A DNA stretch of 35,542 bases from positions 1 through 35,542 of the forward strand of contig VRUI01000050.1 in the NCBI GenBank assembly GCA_019456225.1. The letters run 5' to 3'. This stretch comes from Planctomycetota bacterium. Its GTDB lineage: Bacteria > Planctomycetota > Phycisphaerae > Sedimentisphaerales > Anaerohalosphaeraceae. The notes beneath the pieces are model-generated. The model ran no database searches. It was not told where the DNA came from and was given only the letters and a program-made list of their open reading frames with translations. Position 1 is the stretch's first letter, and every line of letters starts with the position of its first letter. Of this stretch, positions 16,953-25,478 are shown in pieces. Both the position numbers and the translations under genes were made by a program.

Positions 16953-17480
16953 TCAGACAAGGTATCTTTGCATCAGATCCTGCCATTTTCCATTTCTTTT
17001 CAGAATATATTCTATTACTTCGCGAACGGCACCGCTGCCGCCGGCTTTCGTCGTCGTGTAATCAGCGACCTCCTTAAGCTCATCGACAGCGTTTGCGACG
17101 GCGACGCCGAAAGCTGCTCTGCGAACCAGAGGCAAGTCCAGCAGATCGTCACCGACAAAGGCGACCTCCCGGTAGTCAAGGGAAAGTTCTTCAAGGAGAG
17201 ACTCAAAGGCCGGCAGCTTTTTTTTGCAACCCTGCTTGACGCAGCCAATATTCAACTGCTCGGCACGGACAGTAGTGGCCTTCGACGGTCTGCCGCTGAT
17301 TATCGCCGTCTGGAAGCCGACCCTGTGCCATAGCTTAATACCATGGCCGTCTACAATGCTGAAATTCTTACCCTCAGAACCATCGGAATTAATGATGACA
17401 GTACCATCGGTCATAACCCCGTCAACATCCATGACAAGCATTTTAATTTTCGAAAAATCAATCTCGTTTACCTGGCCCAT
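16953..17480 (-). CDS. kdsC: KDO-8-phosphate phosphatase (HAD family)
   Basis: 175 aa, the usual KdsC length. It hydrolyses 3-deoxy-D-manno-octulosonate 8-phosphate to KDO, a core LPS sugar. HAD motifs: DVDGVMTDG (nucleophile and acid/base Asp), the SGR of IISGRPS, Lys in KQGCKKK and GDDLLDLP. It belongs to the cap-less C0 class, as KdsC does. ATG at 17480 is preferred over the in-frame TTG at 17486. It lies between the RNase E/G gene (33-bp gap) and the LptC-like gene (16-bp gap), the kdsC-lptC order known from Proteobacteria, and supports an LPS outer membrane. Confidence 0.93.
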   Translation of the reverse strand: MGQVNEIDFSKIKMLVMDVDGVMTDGTVIINSDGSEGKNFSIVDGHGIKLWHRVGFQTAIISGRPSKATTVRAEQLNIGCVKQGCKKKLPAFESLLEELSLDYREVAFVGDDLLDLPLVRRAAFGVAVANAVDELKEVADYTTTKAGGSGAVREVIEYILKRNGKWQDLMQRYLV

Positions 17481-17513
17481 ATTCAAAATCCAATATTAAA
17501 GCTAATCGCTATT

Positions 17514-19034
17514 TCAAAACTTCACTACGCTTCCTCTGTCATTAAAGCATGTTATCCTGAAATTTTCACCCACACATGCCGGGTCGCCGTTAATGATAAC
17601 CTCTTTCGCCGATTCCTGCTCAAGCCGCACCAGGACTGACCGGTTGGTATTCTGGAGGAAGTCTGAAAGTTCCTGGGAGACGAACAATTCGATCTTTACG
17701 ACACCTTTTCTGGCAGCGGCAAGATGAATGGTCCTCATCATCTCCATCGACTGTGACTGAAGATTCTTTATTGCCCCCGTGCCGGCGCAATGCGGGCACT
17801 TTAGATATGTACTCGTCTGCAGCGACGGACGCATCCTCTGGCGAGTAAGCTCGATAAGTCCGAACTGGCTCATGCGCAGAGCCTTGGAACGGGCGCGGTC
17901 GGATTTAAGTTCCGTGCGGAAGACTTTTTCAACCTGACGTTTGTTGGCGTTTTCCCGCATGTCGATAAAATCGCAGATTATCAAACCGCCCATGTCCCGA
18001 AGTTTCAGTTGACGGACGATCTCTTTTGCCGCCTCTACGTTGATCTTCAGCGCGGTCTGCTCGGCGTTTTCCTGTTTACGATACCTGCCGCTGTTAACGT
18101 CGATAGCGACAAGGGCCTCGGTCTGTTCGATAACGATTGACCCGCCGCTTTTCAGTTCCACCATGCTCGACTGGATCTTGCTGATCTCTTTTTCGATACC
18201 GTACTTATGGAACAGCGGGGTTTTCCCTTCGTAATAATTGACGCGTTTCTTGAGCCTGGGCTGAACGATACCGAGAAAATCCCGGATGCGTTTGGCAACG
18301 GCCTCGCTGTCGACGACGATCTTGGAGACCTTGCTCGTGAAAATATCACGGATCGTCCTGATAACAAGATCTGATTCCTGGTAAATTTCGCAGGGCGCTT
18401 TTGTCGAATCGATCTTTTTCTGGATCGCTTTCCACAGTCTTTCCAGGTAAGCGATGTCGCCCTGCAGGCTTCGTTTAGTCGCCCCGACGGCAGCGGTCCT
18501 GATTATAAAACCCGTATCTTTCATCAATTCAAGTTCGCCGAGTATCTTGCGGAGTCTTTTCCTTTCGTCGTCGTCTTCGATCTTCTGAGAGACTCCAACG
18601 CGGTGCATCCAGGGCATCATTACGATATGTTTACCCGGAAGCGAAAGATACGTAGTAAGAGTCGGACCCTTAGTATTGATGCCCTCTTTAGTTACCTGAA
18701 CGATGACTTCCCTGCCTTTTTTGAGACACTTTTGGATCGGAGGACGCTGACTTAGCGCCTTTCTTTTTCCGATCTTTTCGGAAGTACCTTTACCAGTAAA
18801 GTATTTCGGGTGCAGGTCGCTGATATGCAGAAACCCGTTCTTACCCAAACCAAAATCAACGAAGGCGGCCTGTATACCAGGCTCAATATTGGTTACCACC
18901 CCTTTATACATGTTTCCTACATGGCTTATGAGGTGTGCTCTTTCCAGGTAGAGTTCGTCGAGTGTGCCCTGATTAATTACAGCGACACGACACTCCTGAC
19001 CCTCGGAAACATTAATAAGCATTTCCTTTGACAT
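17514..19034 (-). CDS. rng: Ribonuclease E/G family endoribonuclease
   Basis: 506 aa, RNase G-sized without the long RNase E tail. It cleaves AU-rich single-stranded RNA, in rRNA maturation and mRNA decay. An S1 domain (about residues 35-135: YKGVVTNIEPGIQAAFVDFG) carries an insertion at about 78-108. The 5'-sensor region is followed by the DNase I-like core with catalytic Asp312 (AIDVNSG) and Asp355 or Asp358 (CDFIDMR), and the zinc-link CPHCAGTG (Cys413, Cys416). The protein ends just after a short C-terminal domain. Neighbour of the DUF2344 gene upstream, a common pairing. The same window also encodes RNase Y. Confidence 0.95.
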   Translation of the reverse strand: MSKEMLINVSEGQECRVAVINQGTLDELYLERAHLISHVGNMYKGVVTNIEPGIQAAFVDFGLGKNGFLHISDLHPKYFTGKGTSEKIGKRKALSQRPPIQKCLKKGREVIVQVTKEGINTKGPTLTTYLSLPGKHIVMMPWMHRVGVSQKIEDDDERKRLRKILGELELMKDTGFIIRTAAVGATKRSLQGDIAYLERLWKAIQKKIDSTKAPCEIYQESDLVIRTIRDIFTSKVSKIVVDSEAVAKRIRDFLGIVQPRLKKRVNYYEGKTPLFHKYGIEKEISKIQSSMVELKSGGSIVIEQTEALVAIDVNSGRYRKQENAEQTALKINVEAAKEIVRQLKLRDMGGLIICDFIDMRENANKRQVEKVFRTELKSDRARSKALRMSQFGLIELTRQRMRPSLQTSTYLKCPHCAGTGAIKNLQSQSMEMMRTIHLAAARKGVVKIELFVSQELSDFLQNTNRSVLVRLEQESAKEVIINGDPACVGENFRITCFNDRGSVVKF

Positions 19035-19109
19035 TTTATCTGTCCATTTCTTTTAAATAATTGATTTTATTAAATCAATAAATTGTTTCATTACAAATTA
19101 TCTTACTGA

Positions 19110-19724
19110 TCAACAATCGGACCATTCAACAGAGGTCCTTTTAACCGGTGCGGAAAGATCTTTTGCGCTAATGCTAAGCTGCTGCATTATTTCGTCGATC
19201 CTTATTGACCCGCCCTGTGTGATCAGGCAATTGACCATAAGAATTTTTTCTTCAATTTTTACACTGTCAACATAGGGAGAAACATCCACCTGGCGAGGCG
19301 GTTTCCTTTTCCCTGACTGACGGTTTACGATAATGGGCATTTTTCCGCCGGCGGCGTTTTCCAGCGTCTGAAAACCTGCCCTGAAGTTTTCAGTAAATGC
19401 AGAAGGCTTAAGCGAAAATTCATAGACCGCCGACCGCGGCTGCAAAGTAACCTTCTTTTGACGAACCGAGACCTCTGAAACGACGCACTGGTCGGGTAAT
19501 TGCCGGCAAAGACCTTCACGAATCGCTTCAATATCGTAATCGTCGCCGAGGTCTACCAAGGCGCAAAGAACCTCGTCATCGGAACCGACGCCAACGCTTC
19601 TGGGCAAAGGAAGCGACAGACGGGGTCTCGGGTTAAAACCCTCTGAATAGCGCAAAGGTACCTCCTGACGCACCAGGGCACGCTGGAGCATAGTAGAAGT
19701 CTCACGATGAGAGAGAAATCTCAA
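19110..19724 (-). CDS. TIGR03936-type radical SAM-linked protein (DUF2344)
   Basis: At least 204 aa. RFLSHRE, RYSEGFNPRPRLSLPLPRSVGVGSDDE and PRQVDVSPYV are family hallmarks. The biochemical role is unknown; members are usually encoded with, or fused to, a radical SAM protein and often beside rng, as here. No radical SAM partner is in this window. The family's first beta strand lies upstream of the TTG at 19724: translation back from it reads QTLIVKFKIEGT in the same frame to a stop at 19784. No ATG, GTG or TTG occurs there, only ATT codons (for example at 19769 or 19751). The true start is therefore either a rare ATT or is lost. Confidence 0.85.
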   Translation of the reverse strand: MRFLSHRETSTMLQRALVRQEVPLRYSEGFNPRPRLSLPLPRSVGVGSDDEVLCALVDLGDDYDIEAIREGLCRQLPDQCVVSEVSVRQKKVTLQPRSAVYEFSLKPSAFTENFRAGFQTLENAAGGKMPIIVNRQSGKRKPPRQVDVSPYVDSVKIEEKILMVNCLITQGGSIRIDEIMQQLSISAKDLSAPVKRTSVEWSDC

Positions 19725-19784
19725 AGTACCTTCAATCTTAAATTTAACAATTAAAGTTTGCGTCTGAATATTACCATTAAATTA

Positions 19785-19879
19785 AACAGCCTCGGCCAAA
19801 GGCCGAATCCAAAATTCGTAATTCGTAATTCGTAATTCGTAATTAATAATTCTCAAACAGACCGCAAGGTCGGTTTGAG
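19785..19879 (-). repeat. Composite 3' repeat, copy 3 (after ptsI)
   Basis: Begins at the base next to the ptsI stop codon. Hairpin A (19879-19852) has a 12-bp stem with one mismatch, CTCAAAC arms and loop GCAA. Then four copies of the 7-bp word AATTACG (read on minus), then hairpin B (19806-19792) with a perfect TCGGCC/GGCCGA stem, then GAGGCTGTTTAATTT. Confidence 0.85.
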
Positions 19880-21616
19880 CTAGTACGCTTCAGGCAGGAT
19901 CTTTATCGCTTTATCCCTGAGATAATTTTTGATCTGTCTTTGCGAATCCATCGTCGCGACCTTCCTTGCCAGTGCGTTGCACTCGTCGATATTCACAGAG
20001 CGTATCATCTGTTTCACTTCCGGAATCATCGGTGGAGCAAGCGACAGGGTCCGGACACCCATACCGAGCAAAAGCATAGTAAACTCGGGCTCCGAAGCGA
20101 CTTCACCGCAAACGCTCAGGCCGATCTTGCCCTTATGAGCGTCATGAATAACGCCCCTGATAAGACGAAGTACAGCAGGGTCGGCGGCGGAATACAAAGA
20201 CGAAACCCGCTCATTGCCCCTGTCAACAGCGAGCGTATACTGAATAAGATCGTTGGTTCCAACGCTGAAAAAATCGCAGTCGTTTGCAAAAAGAGATGCC
20301 ATAAGAGCGGCACTGGGCGTCTCGATCATTATTCCGACAGGGATCGAAGGATTATACTCAACGGCATATTCGTCGAGGTCTTCCATAACATCGCGAATGA
20401 TCATCTTAGCCTGTCTGAGTTCCTGCAGGTTGGTGATCATTGGGAGCATGATTCTCACATCGCCGAGAATAGACGCCCGCAAGATCGCCCGTATCTGTGT
20501 CTTGAACAAAGTCAGATTTTGCAGGCAGTACCTGATCGACCGCAACCCAAGGACCGGGTTTGCCTCTACGCCGACATTTGCGTTTTGCGGAAGTTTGTCA
20601 CCGCCTAGGTCCATCGTTCTGATAACGACCGGTTCGCCCGCGAAATGTTTTACAGTCTCGGAGTATGCCTCGTAGTGGTCTTGTTCTGTAGGCTCTGTGC
20701 CGCTGTAAAGGTACAAAAATTCCGAGCGATACAATCCGATCCCGCACCCGCCTTTATCCTTAACATGAACAGCTTCGGAGGGAAATTCAATATTTCCGAA
20801 CAGTCGTATCTCAACACCGTCTCTCGTTACCGCCGGTTTGTCTCTCAGGGCATCGAGTTTCGTTTCGAGTTTTCCGAAATCTATCGCGTACTGCTCGTAC
20901 TGAGCGAGTGTTTCCTCGTCCGGGTCGACGATGACAATGCCCCGGTTACCGTCGATAACCACGGTGCTTTCGGTAGTGATCGAAGAGGTCATATCGTCAA
21001 GAGCTACAACGGCAGGTATTGCCAGACAGCGTGCCACGATAGCCGTGTGACTTGTTCTACCCCCGGCCTCGGTGGCCATGCCCTTTACGAAGTTCCTGTC
21101 AAAACCGGCTGTCTGGGTCGGGCTAAGATCATGGGCAATGATGACCACTTCCCTGTCAAGCTGATCAACCTCCTGGGCGGCCTTACCGACAAGTTGAGTC
21201 AGAAGACGGCGCTCAATATCGTAGATATCCGCCGCACGCTGACTAATGTAAGGATCGTCAACAGAGGCAAGTTGAACGGCGCTTTCGCGAAGGATGGTTG
21301 AAACCGCGTACTCGGCGGTCGTAAGCTCACTCGATACAAAATCCGTTATCTTTTTGCGAAAGCTTCTGTCGCGAAGAAAACTAAGGTGAACCGCGAATAT
21401 ATCCTTTATGTTTCTTTCGCGGATGTCCGAAGAGGTCTCCAGTTCGGTAAGTTCGACGATGCCCGCAGCAAACGCTTCACGCACACGCTTAACCTCAGCA
21501 TCTCGCTGCGCAGGCAGGATCGGTCTTCGCGGAATCCTGTAATCCCTGGAGTCTATTACCAGGGGCTTTGAGATCGCAATGCCCGGCGATACCGCTATCC
21601 CTTTTTTAATTTCCAT
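19880..21616 (-). CDS. ptsI: PTS enzyme I (phosphoenolpyruvate-protein phosphotransferase)
   Basis: 578 aa, standard EI length, without the N-terminal GAF of EI-Ntr. It takes phosphate from PEP onto His190 (GGRTSHTAIVAR) and passes it to HPr. The PEP-binding barrel shows GIGLYRSEFLYL, RTMDLGGDKLPQ, the NDLIQYTLAVDRGNE motif and SVCGEVASE with the catalytic Cys. It is in an operon with HPr (64-bp gap) and an EIIA-Ntr-like protein. No sugar-specific IIB/IIC is nearby, which suggests a regulatory chain. No clear Shine-Dalgarno precedes the ATG. Confidence 0.96.
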   Translation of the reverse strand: MEIKKGIAVSPGIAISKPLVIDSRDYRIPRRPILPAQRDAEVKRVREAFAAGIVELTELETSSDIRERNIKDIFAVHLSFLRDRSFRKKITDFVSSELTTAEYAVSTILRESAVQLASVDDPYISQRAADIYDIERRLLTQLVGKAAQEVDQLDREVVIIAHDLSPTQTAGFDRNFVKGMATEAGGRTSHTAIVARCLAIPAVVALDDMTSSITTESTVVIDGNRGIVIVDPDEETLAQYEQYAIDFGKLETKLDALRDKPAVTRDGVEIRLFGNIEFPSEAVHVKDKGGCGIGLYRSEFLYLYSGTEPTEQDHYEAYSETVKHFAGEPVVIRTMDLGGDKLPQNANVGVEANPVLGLRSIRYCLQNLTLFKTQIRAILRASILGDVRIMLPMITNLQELRQAKMIIRDVMEDLDEYAVEYNPSIPVGIMIETPSAALMASLFANDCDFFSVGTNDLIQYTLAVDRGNERVSSLYSAADPAVLRLIRGVIHDAHKGKIGLSVCGEVASEPEFTMLLLGMGVRTLSLAPPMIPEVKQMIRSVNIDECNALARKVATMDSQRQIKNYLRDKAIKILPEAY

Positions 21617-21680
21617 TAGACAATTCTTTTATTATAAACCTCGCCTTATGCCAACTGCAAAGCCGGCAGCGCTCCTTAGG

Positions 21681-21968
21681 CTATTCATCGAACATCTTCA
21701 CTTCTACAAGATCCCTGAGATCATCCAGTGCACTGGAGGCATCTTCTCCTTCAGCGCGGATCGTCAGAAAAGTCCCGCACGTCGCCGCGAGTATTGTCAT
21801 CTGCATAATACTTTTTGCATCAACATCTTCCTCGCCGTTGCTGACAGATATCTCAGACTTGTAACGGCTGGCAACATCAACAAACTTCATCGCAGGCCGC
21901 ATGTGCAGTCCCTGCTTATTCTTTATTTCCACCTCAATCTGACAACTTTCCACAGTCAATTCCTTCAT
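21681..21968 (-). CDS. ptsH: Phosphocarrier protein HPr
   Basis: 95 aa. The phosphoryl-accepting His22 is in KQGLHMRPA, and a regulatory Ser53 is in DAKSIMQMTIL, matching Ser46 of Gram-positive HPr, so control by HPr kinase is conceivable (no hprK is visible here). It carries phosphate from enzyme I to EIIA. It sits between ptsN and ptsI with gaps of about 50-65 bp. Confidence 0.95.
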   Translation of the reverse strand: MKELTVESCQIEVEIKNKQGLHMRPAMKFVDVASRYKSEISVSNGEEDVDAKSIMQMTILAATCGTFLTIRAEGEDASSALDDLRDLVEVKMFDE

Positions 21969-22019
21969 ACGTCATCTCATTTACTATTTCAAACTAAACA
22001 ACAGCCAGTTTAAATTAAA

Positions 22020-22481
22020 CTATACGTCATGATCAATAATAGCTTCTTTGATCTGTTCGACGCTCATCGCCTGCCTGAGGAATTTTCTGAAATCGTCTTT
22101 TTGAAGGTTCCTGAAAATCTTCTCCATTGCCTGAAGATGTTTGTCAGGGTCCGAAGCGGGGCTTGCAAGAAGGATTATCGTATATGCCGGCTGCTTGTCC
22201 AGTGACGAAAAATCAATACCGTCACGGCTGAGACCAACTACTGCTACGACCTTCTTGATATCGTCGTGCTTAACGTGGGGGACGGCAACACCCTTTCCGA
22301 TCCCTGTGCTGGCTTCATTTTCACGCTTTACGACAGCGTCAACAATATCCTGGCATTTTGCCTTCCCAAGATTACCTGTTTTATCGAGAGCAGAAACCAG
22401 TTCTGCAATGGCACCGTCACGATCATTGGCCTCTAACTGTGCGATTACCGCATCAAAACAAATAAAATCCGCAAATTTCAT
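22020..22481 (-). CDS. ptsN: PTS EIIA domain protein, PtsN/EIIA-Ntr type
   Basis: 153 aa from the ATG at 22481, fixed by TTGGAG 6 nt upstream. A single EIIA (fructose/nitrogen type) domain with active-site His69 in GIGKGVAVPHVKHDD. In the nitrogen-type PTS it signals through its phosphorylation state rather than transporting sugar. Located between hpf and ptsH, the order familiar from the proteobacterial rpoN cluster. Two hairpin-A elements lie just upstream of its ribosome-binding site. Confidence 0.92.
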   Translation of the reverse strand: MKFADFICFDAVIAQLEANDRDGAIAELVSALDKTGNLGKAKCQDIVDAVVKRENEASTGIGKGVAVPHVKHDDIKKVVAVVGLSRDGIDFSSLDKQPAYTIILLASPASDPDKHLQAMEKIFRNLQKDDFRKFLRQAMSVEQIKEAIIDHDV

Positions 22482-22510
22482 AATTACTCCAAAAAAATAC
22501 AAACACCTTG

Positions 22511-22538
22511 CTCAAACTGACCGCTCGGCCTGTTTGAG
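22511..22538 (-). repeat. Solitary hairpin A element upstream of ptsN
   Basis: CTCAAAC/GTTTGAG outer arms with inner CC/GG pairs and loop GCTC, matching hairpin A of the composite repeats. A degraded second copy follows at 22551-22575. Confidence 0.7.
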
Positions 22539-22629
22539 ATCGATTATTTACTCAAACTGACCGAAATCAGCTTGGATATTAACATAACCTATTGCAATCA
22601 AAGAGTTGGCATGCCCTTTGTTTTTAAAT

Positions 22630-22722
22630 GAAAATGCCTCGGCCGCAAGGCCGAAACCATCATTATACATTAGACAATAGACATTAGACATTTTCAAACT
22701 GACCAAATCGGTCAGTTTGAGT
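22630..22722 (-). repeat. Composite 3' repeat, copy 4 (hpf-ptsN gap)
   Basis: Hairpin A (22720-22694) is a perfect 11-bp stem TCAAACTGACC/GGTCAGTTTGA. The AT-rich part consists of repeats of TGTCTAAT/TATTGTCTAATGTATAATG. Hairpin B (22654-22639) is TCGGCC/GGCCGA with loop TTGC on the minus strand, followed by GAGGCATTTTCATTT. Confidence 0.85.
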
Positions 22723-22865
22723 TATTTAATATTACGCAAACATTATATTTCCATTAGTTTACACAGATATCCTGGCCGTCTTCGGTCAGTTTGAACACCT
22801 TACCATGTCAATTTCTGCAAGTCCAACAGAGACGCACTTACTCTTTGATAACACTATATAAATAC

Positions 22866-23207
22866 TCAGCTTGCTTCGGACAAATCTGTCTCGATTTCCG
22901 AGGCTCCTGAAATATGCTTATTGTTACGCTGCTTTTCTTTCTTTTTCCGCAACTGCCTTTCCAATTTGTGCACCGCCATGTCGATGCATGTCATCATGTC
23001 GTCACCGCTCTCTTTGGCAATAAATACATTGCTGTGCTCTGCCCTGGCAATGATCTCAACACCCTGATCTGCTCCATTACCTTCGACAATCACCTCGATC
23101 TGATTAATACTGTTATAGTATTTAGGCAGCTTTTCAGTCTTTTCTTCAGCATGCGCCCTTATCCGATCTGTAATCTCGAAATGTTTACCGGTAATCGTAA
23201 ATAGCAT
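22866..23207 (-). CDS. hpf: Ribosome hibernation promoting factor, short form
   Basis: 113 aa from the ATG at 23207, chosen because AAGGAG is 6 nt upstream; the ATG at 23213 touches the Shine-Dalgarno. HPF/YfiA fold: FTITGKHFEITDRIRAHAEEKTEKLPKYY, then HSNVFIAKESGDDMMTCIDMAVHKLERQLRKKKEK. It binds the decoding channel of idle ribosomes. It lacks the C-terminal dimerisation domain of long HPF, having only a Glu/Ser-rich tail. It heads the hpf-ptsN-ptsH-ptsI stretch, 43 bp after the DUF502 gene. Confidence 0.93.
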   Translation of the reverse strand: MLFTITGKHFEITDRIRAHAEEKTEKLPKYYNSINQIEVIVEGNGADQGVEIIARAEHSNVFIAKESGDDMMTCIDMAVHKLERQLRKKKEKQRNNKHISGASEIETDLSEAS

Positions 23208-23249
23208 AAGCATCTCCTTAAAAAAAATCCGCATTTTAGTTAGTAACTA

Positions 23250-24083
23250 TTATACGTCATCATCGTCTACTTTGTTCTCTTCATTTGTTGATAAAGCCGT
23301 AAAAGCCTGGTGTTCGGCAGGGGTAATAACGCCGCCGCTTATCGTAAACCTCAAAGCCTCTTCAACTGCCATCTCAACTTCGATCGTCTCATCCTTTGGG
23401 GTCATTATTACATACCCCGTAAAAGGCGTAGGGGAACTAGGGACAAAAACGGTCAAATATTCCTTCTCGAACTTGTCAACGATCCTTTTTAGGCCCGTTC
23501 CGGTAACAAGCCCAAGCGACCAGACACCCTCGCGAGGATACTGAACGGCGACAACCTTACTGAACGCAAGTTTCTTCTTTGTCAGCATAAAGTCTGTGAT
23601 CTGCTTGATATGTGGATAAACCTGCTTGACAAATGGAGCATTCATCAGCATTTTTTCCAAAGCATGCCAGATCGTACGTCCGGCTACACTTGCAAGAAAA
23701 GCGCCCAGAAAACAAACACCCACTAAAACGATAATAAAACCGGCAACCTGACCTCGCCCGTCTACCCAGTATTTATCGGCATAGGCTATTCTCACTTTAT
23801 CTTTGAATTCTTCATCCTGGATTGTTTGCTGAAGTGCTGCCGGATCCGACTTCAGTGTGGGTTCCTGTTTGACGGCATATTCTTCCAGTTGCTCGGTGGT
23901 GACATGTGGGTACCAGTCAAAGGAGGTGGTCAGAACCCAAACAACGCCGCGGTTTACATGCTCGCTGACGTTACCTTTAACAAACAAGTAACCTTGTGCA
24001 AAGATCCATAATGTCAGGATCGTCGGCAGCAAGGCAGCAAGTCCGCGGAAGAAATATGTTCTGAAATTTTTAAATGCGTGCAT
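23250..24083 (-). CDS. DUF502 family membrane protein
   Basis: 277 aa. Two membrane helices (about residues 14-34 and 112-137) flank an extracytoplasmic loop that here has an insert of about 50 charged residues. The C-terminal domain carries the family motif VFVPSSPTPFTGYVIMTPKDE. The molecular function of DUF502 is not established; members are inner-membrane proteins widespread in bacteria and plants. It is co-directional with hpf, about 43 bp upstream of it. Confidence 0.88.
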   Translation of the reverse strand: MHAFKNFRTYFFRGLAALLPTILTLWIFAQGYLFVKGNVSEHVNRGVVWVLTTSFDWYPHVTTEQLEEYAVKQEPTLKSDPAALQQTIQDEEFKDKVRIAYADKYWVDGRGQVAGFIIVLVGVCFLGAFLASVAGRTIWHALEKMLMNAPFVKQVYPHIKQITDFMLTKKKLAFSKVVAVQYPREGVWSLGLVTGTGLKRIVDKFEKEYLTVFVPSSPTPFTGYVIMTPKDETIEVEMAVEEALRFTISGGVITPAEHQAFTALSTNEENKVDDDDV

Positions 24084-24301
24084 ATTTAATTTTGGTTCCC
24101 CTGAAAAACCGGATCTTTTACGAGGCCCGCCCCAATTTCATTCTAAATTCGGAACACAAAAACAACCGGATTTGACAGAGGACTTTTACCATAATCCTTT
24201 ATGGATAAGAATGTTATAATTTTTTCATGCCGTTAAACGACCTGTATTTTGCTTTAAAGGCGAGTAAAACCGCCATCTGTAGAATTCTACTGCCAATCAC
24301 T

Positions 24302-25327
24302 CTACGAGTCAATAAAAATCTCCTCAGTATCGGAAGGTAAATGAGCACCTGTTAAATGAATGATAAAACCTGGCACGGAACCGATAATGAAAATAAATCG
24401 CTGGCAAAGGGCCAAAGCGAGCCCCTGTTCCTTTCCTACGCCCGGCAAACTCATAAAAAGTCCGACAAGTCCCAGCTCCAGGACGCCAATGCCTCCTATA
24501 CTGATCGGCAATGCCCCTATTACCCAGCTGATCGGGAAGAAAACGAAATAATACTTCACCGGCGCATCGATTCCCATCGCCTTTCCCATCATCCAGAAAC
24601 CGATAATCGGGAGCATCTGGGCAAAAAAGGTCAATATGACGCATAGAGTAAGGGTAAAAGGCTTTGTGCAATAAAGGCCAATTGCCTTTGCCGCTCTCTG
24701 GCGGTGTGAAAACACCTTTGTGAAACCTTTGATCAGGATTTTGCGGGAGGGCTTATAAATCAGAACAAACGCTATAGCAAGGACAATAAAACCCAAAACC
24801 ATTGATATTTCCATCGCATAAGGCGAAAGCCTGGTCAATAAACCCGCCTTAGCTTCACCGGCAGGCAACTCAACAGGGAAAAGGAAATAGAAAGTCAGAG
24901 CCATTACGACCAGCGTAAAAAGCCCTACCACCCTGTCAACGATAACGCTGAGTCCCGCCTCAAGACGTTTTGTGGTATATTTTGCGATATACCAAACCCT
25001 GAGCATATCCCCGCCGACGGAACTAACCATTATATTATTGTAAAACAGGCCCAGGAAGTGCACTTTTATGGCCGCTTTAAACGGAACCTTGATATCCTGT
25101 GATCGAAGCAGCAAATACCAGCGTAATGAGACAATGAGGTTTGCCAGCATAAATAATGCGATTCCGGCAATAAACACTTTCAGCGGAAGGCTGGAATAAA
25201 GGCTCTTCAGGTCGTCTTTCTGCTTGAAACAGATCAGAACAATGATTGACAGGGCTAATAATGCGACAGCAATTCGCAAAATACCCAGAATTTTCTTTTT
25301 TTCTTCGCTTTTTGTGTCTACCTGCAA
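24302..25327 (-). CDS. Flippase-like / lysylphosphatidylglycerol synthase TM-region family protein
   Basis: 341 aa with about eight membrane helices. Signature segments of the UPF0104/TIGR00374 family: VSLRWYLLLRSQ, FYNNIMVSSVGGDMLRVWYI, a positively charged region after helix 6 and SIGGIGVLELGL. Family members are integral membrane proteins related to the flippase part of MprF and may move lipids or lipid-linked sugars; the substrate here is unknown. The start is TTG at 25327 with GAGGA about 8 nt upstream. It is first in the long minus-strand run ending with the LptC-like gene. Confidence 0.87.
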   Translation of the reverse strand: MQVDTKSEEKKKILGILRIAVALLALSIIVLICFKQKDDLKSLYSSLPLKVFIAGIALFMLANLIVSLRWYLLLRSQDIKVPFKAAIKVHFLGLFYNNIMVSSVGGDMLRVWYIAKYTTKRLEAGLSVIVDRVVGLFTLVVMALTFYFLFPVELPAGEAKAGLLTRLSPYAMEISMVLGFIVLAIAFVLIYKPSRKILIKGFTKVFSHRQRAAKAIGLYCTKPFTLTLCVILTFFAQMLPIIGFWMMGKAMGIDAPVKYYFVFFPISWVIGALPISIGGIGVLELGLVGLFMSLPGVGKEQGLALALCQRFIFIIGSVPGFIIHLTGAHLPSDTEEIFIDS

Positions 25328-25478
25328 TACAAAATCCTCAAATTATGCTTGTACCATTCGACCTTTACACTTATTATCAATGTAATCGGAATTATCAGAG
25401 TATAAGGTTATTTTATTAACGCACAAATACAAAAAATCATTATCTATAAAGCAATTTTCGCATTTAAGGAGTTTTTTA

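Larger units (their letters stand above)
22503..22865. other. Repeat-filled gap between hpf and ptsN
   Basis: 363 bp without a gene. It contains a near-complete hairpin A (22511-22538), a degraded one (22551-22575), a full composite repeat (22630-22722) and a further half-arm near 22783-22798. No promoter was seen that would separate hpf from ptsN. Confidence 0.7.
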
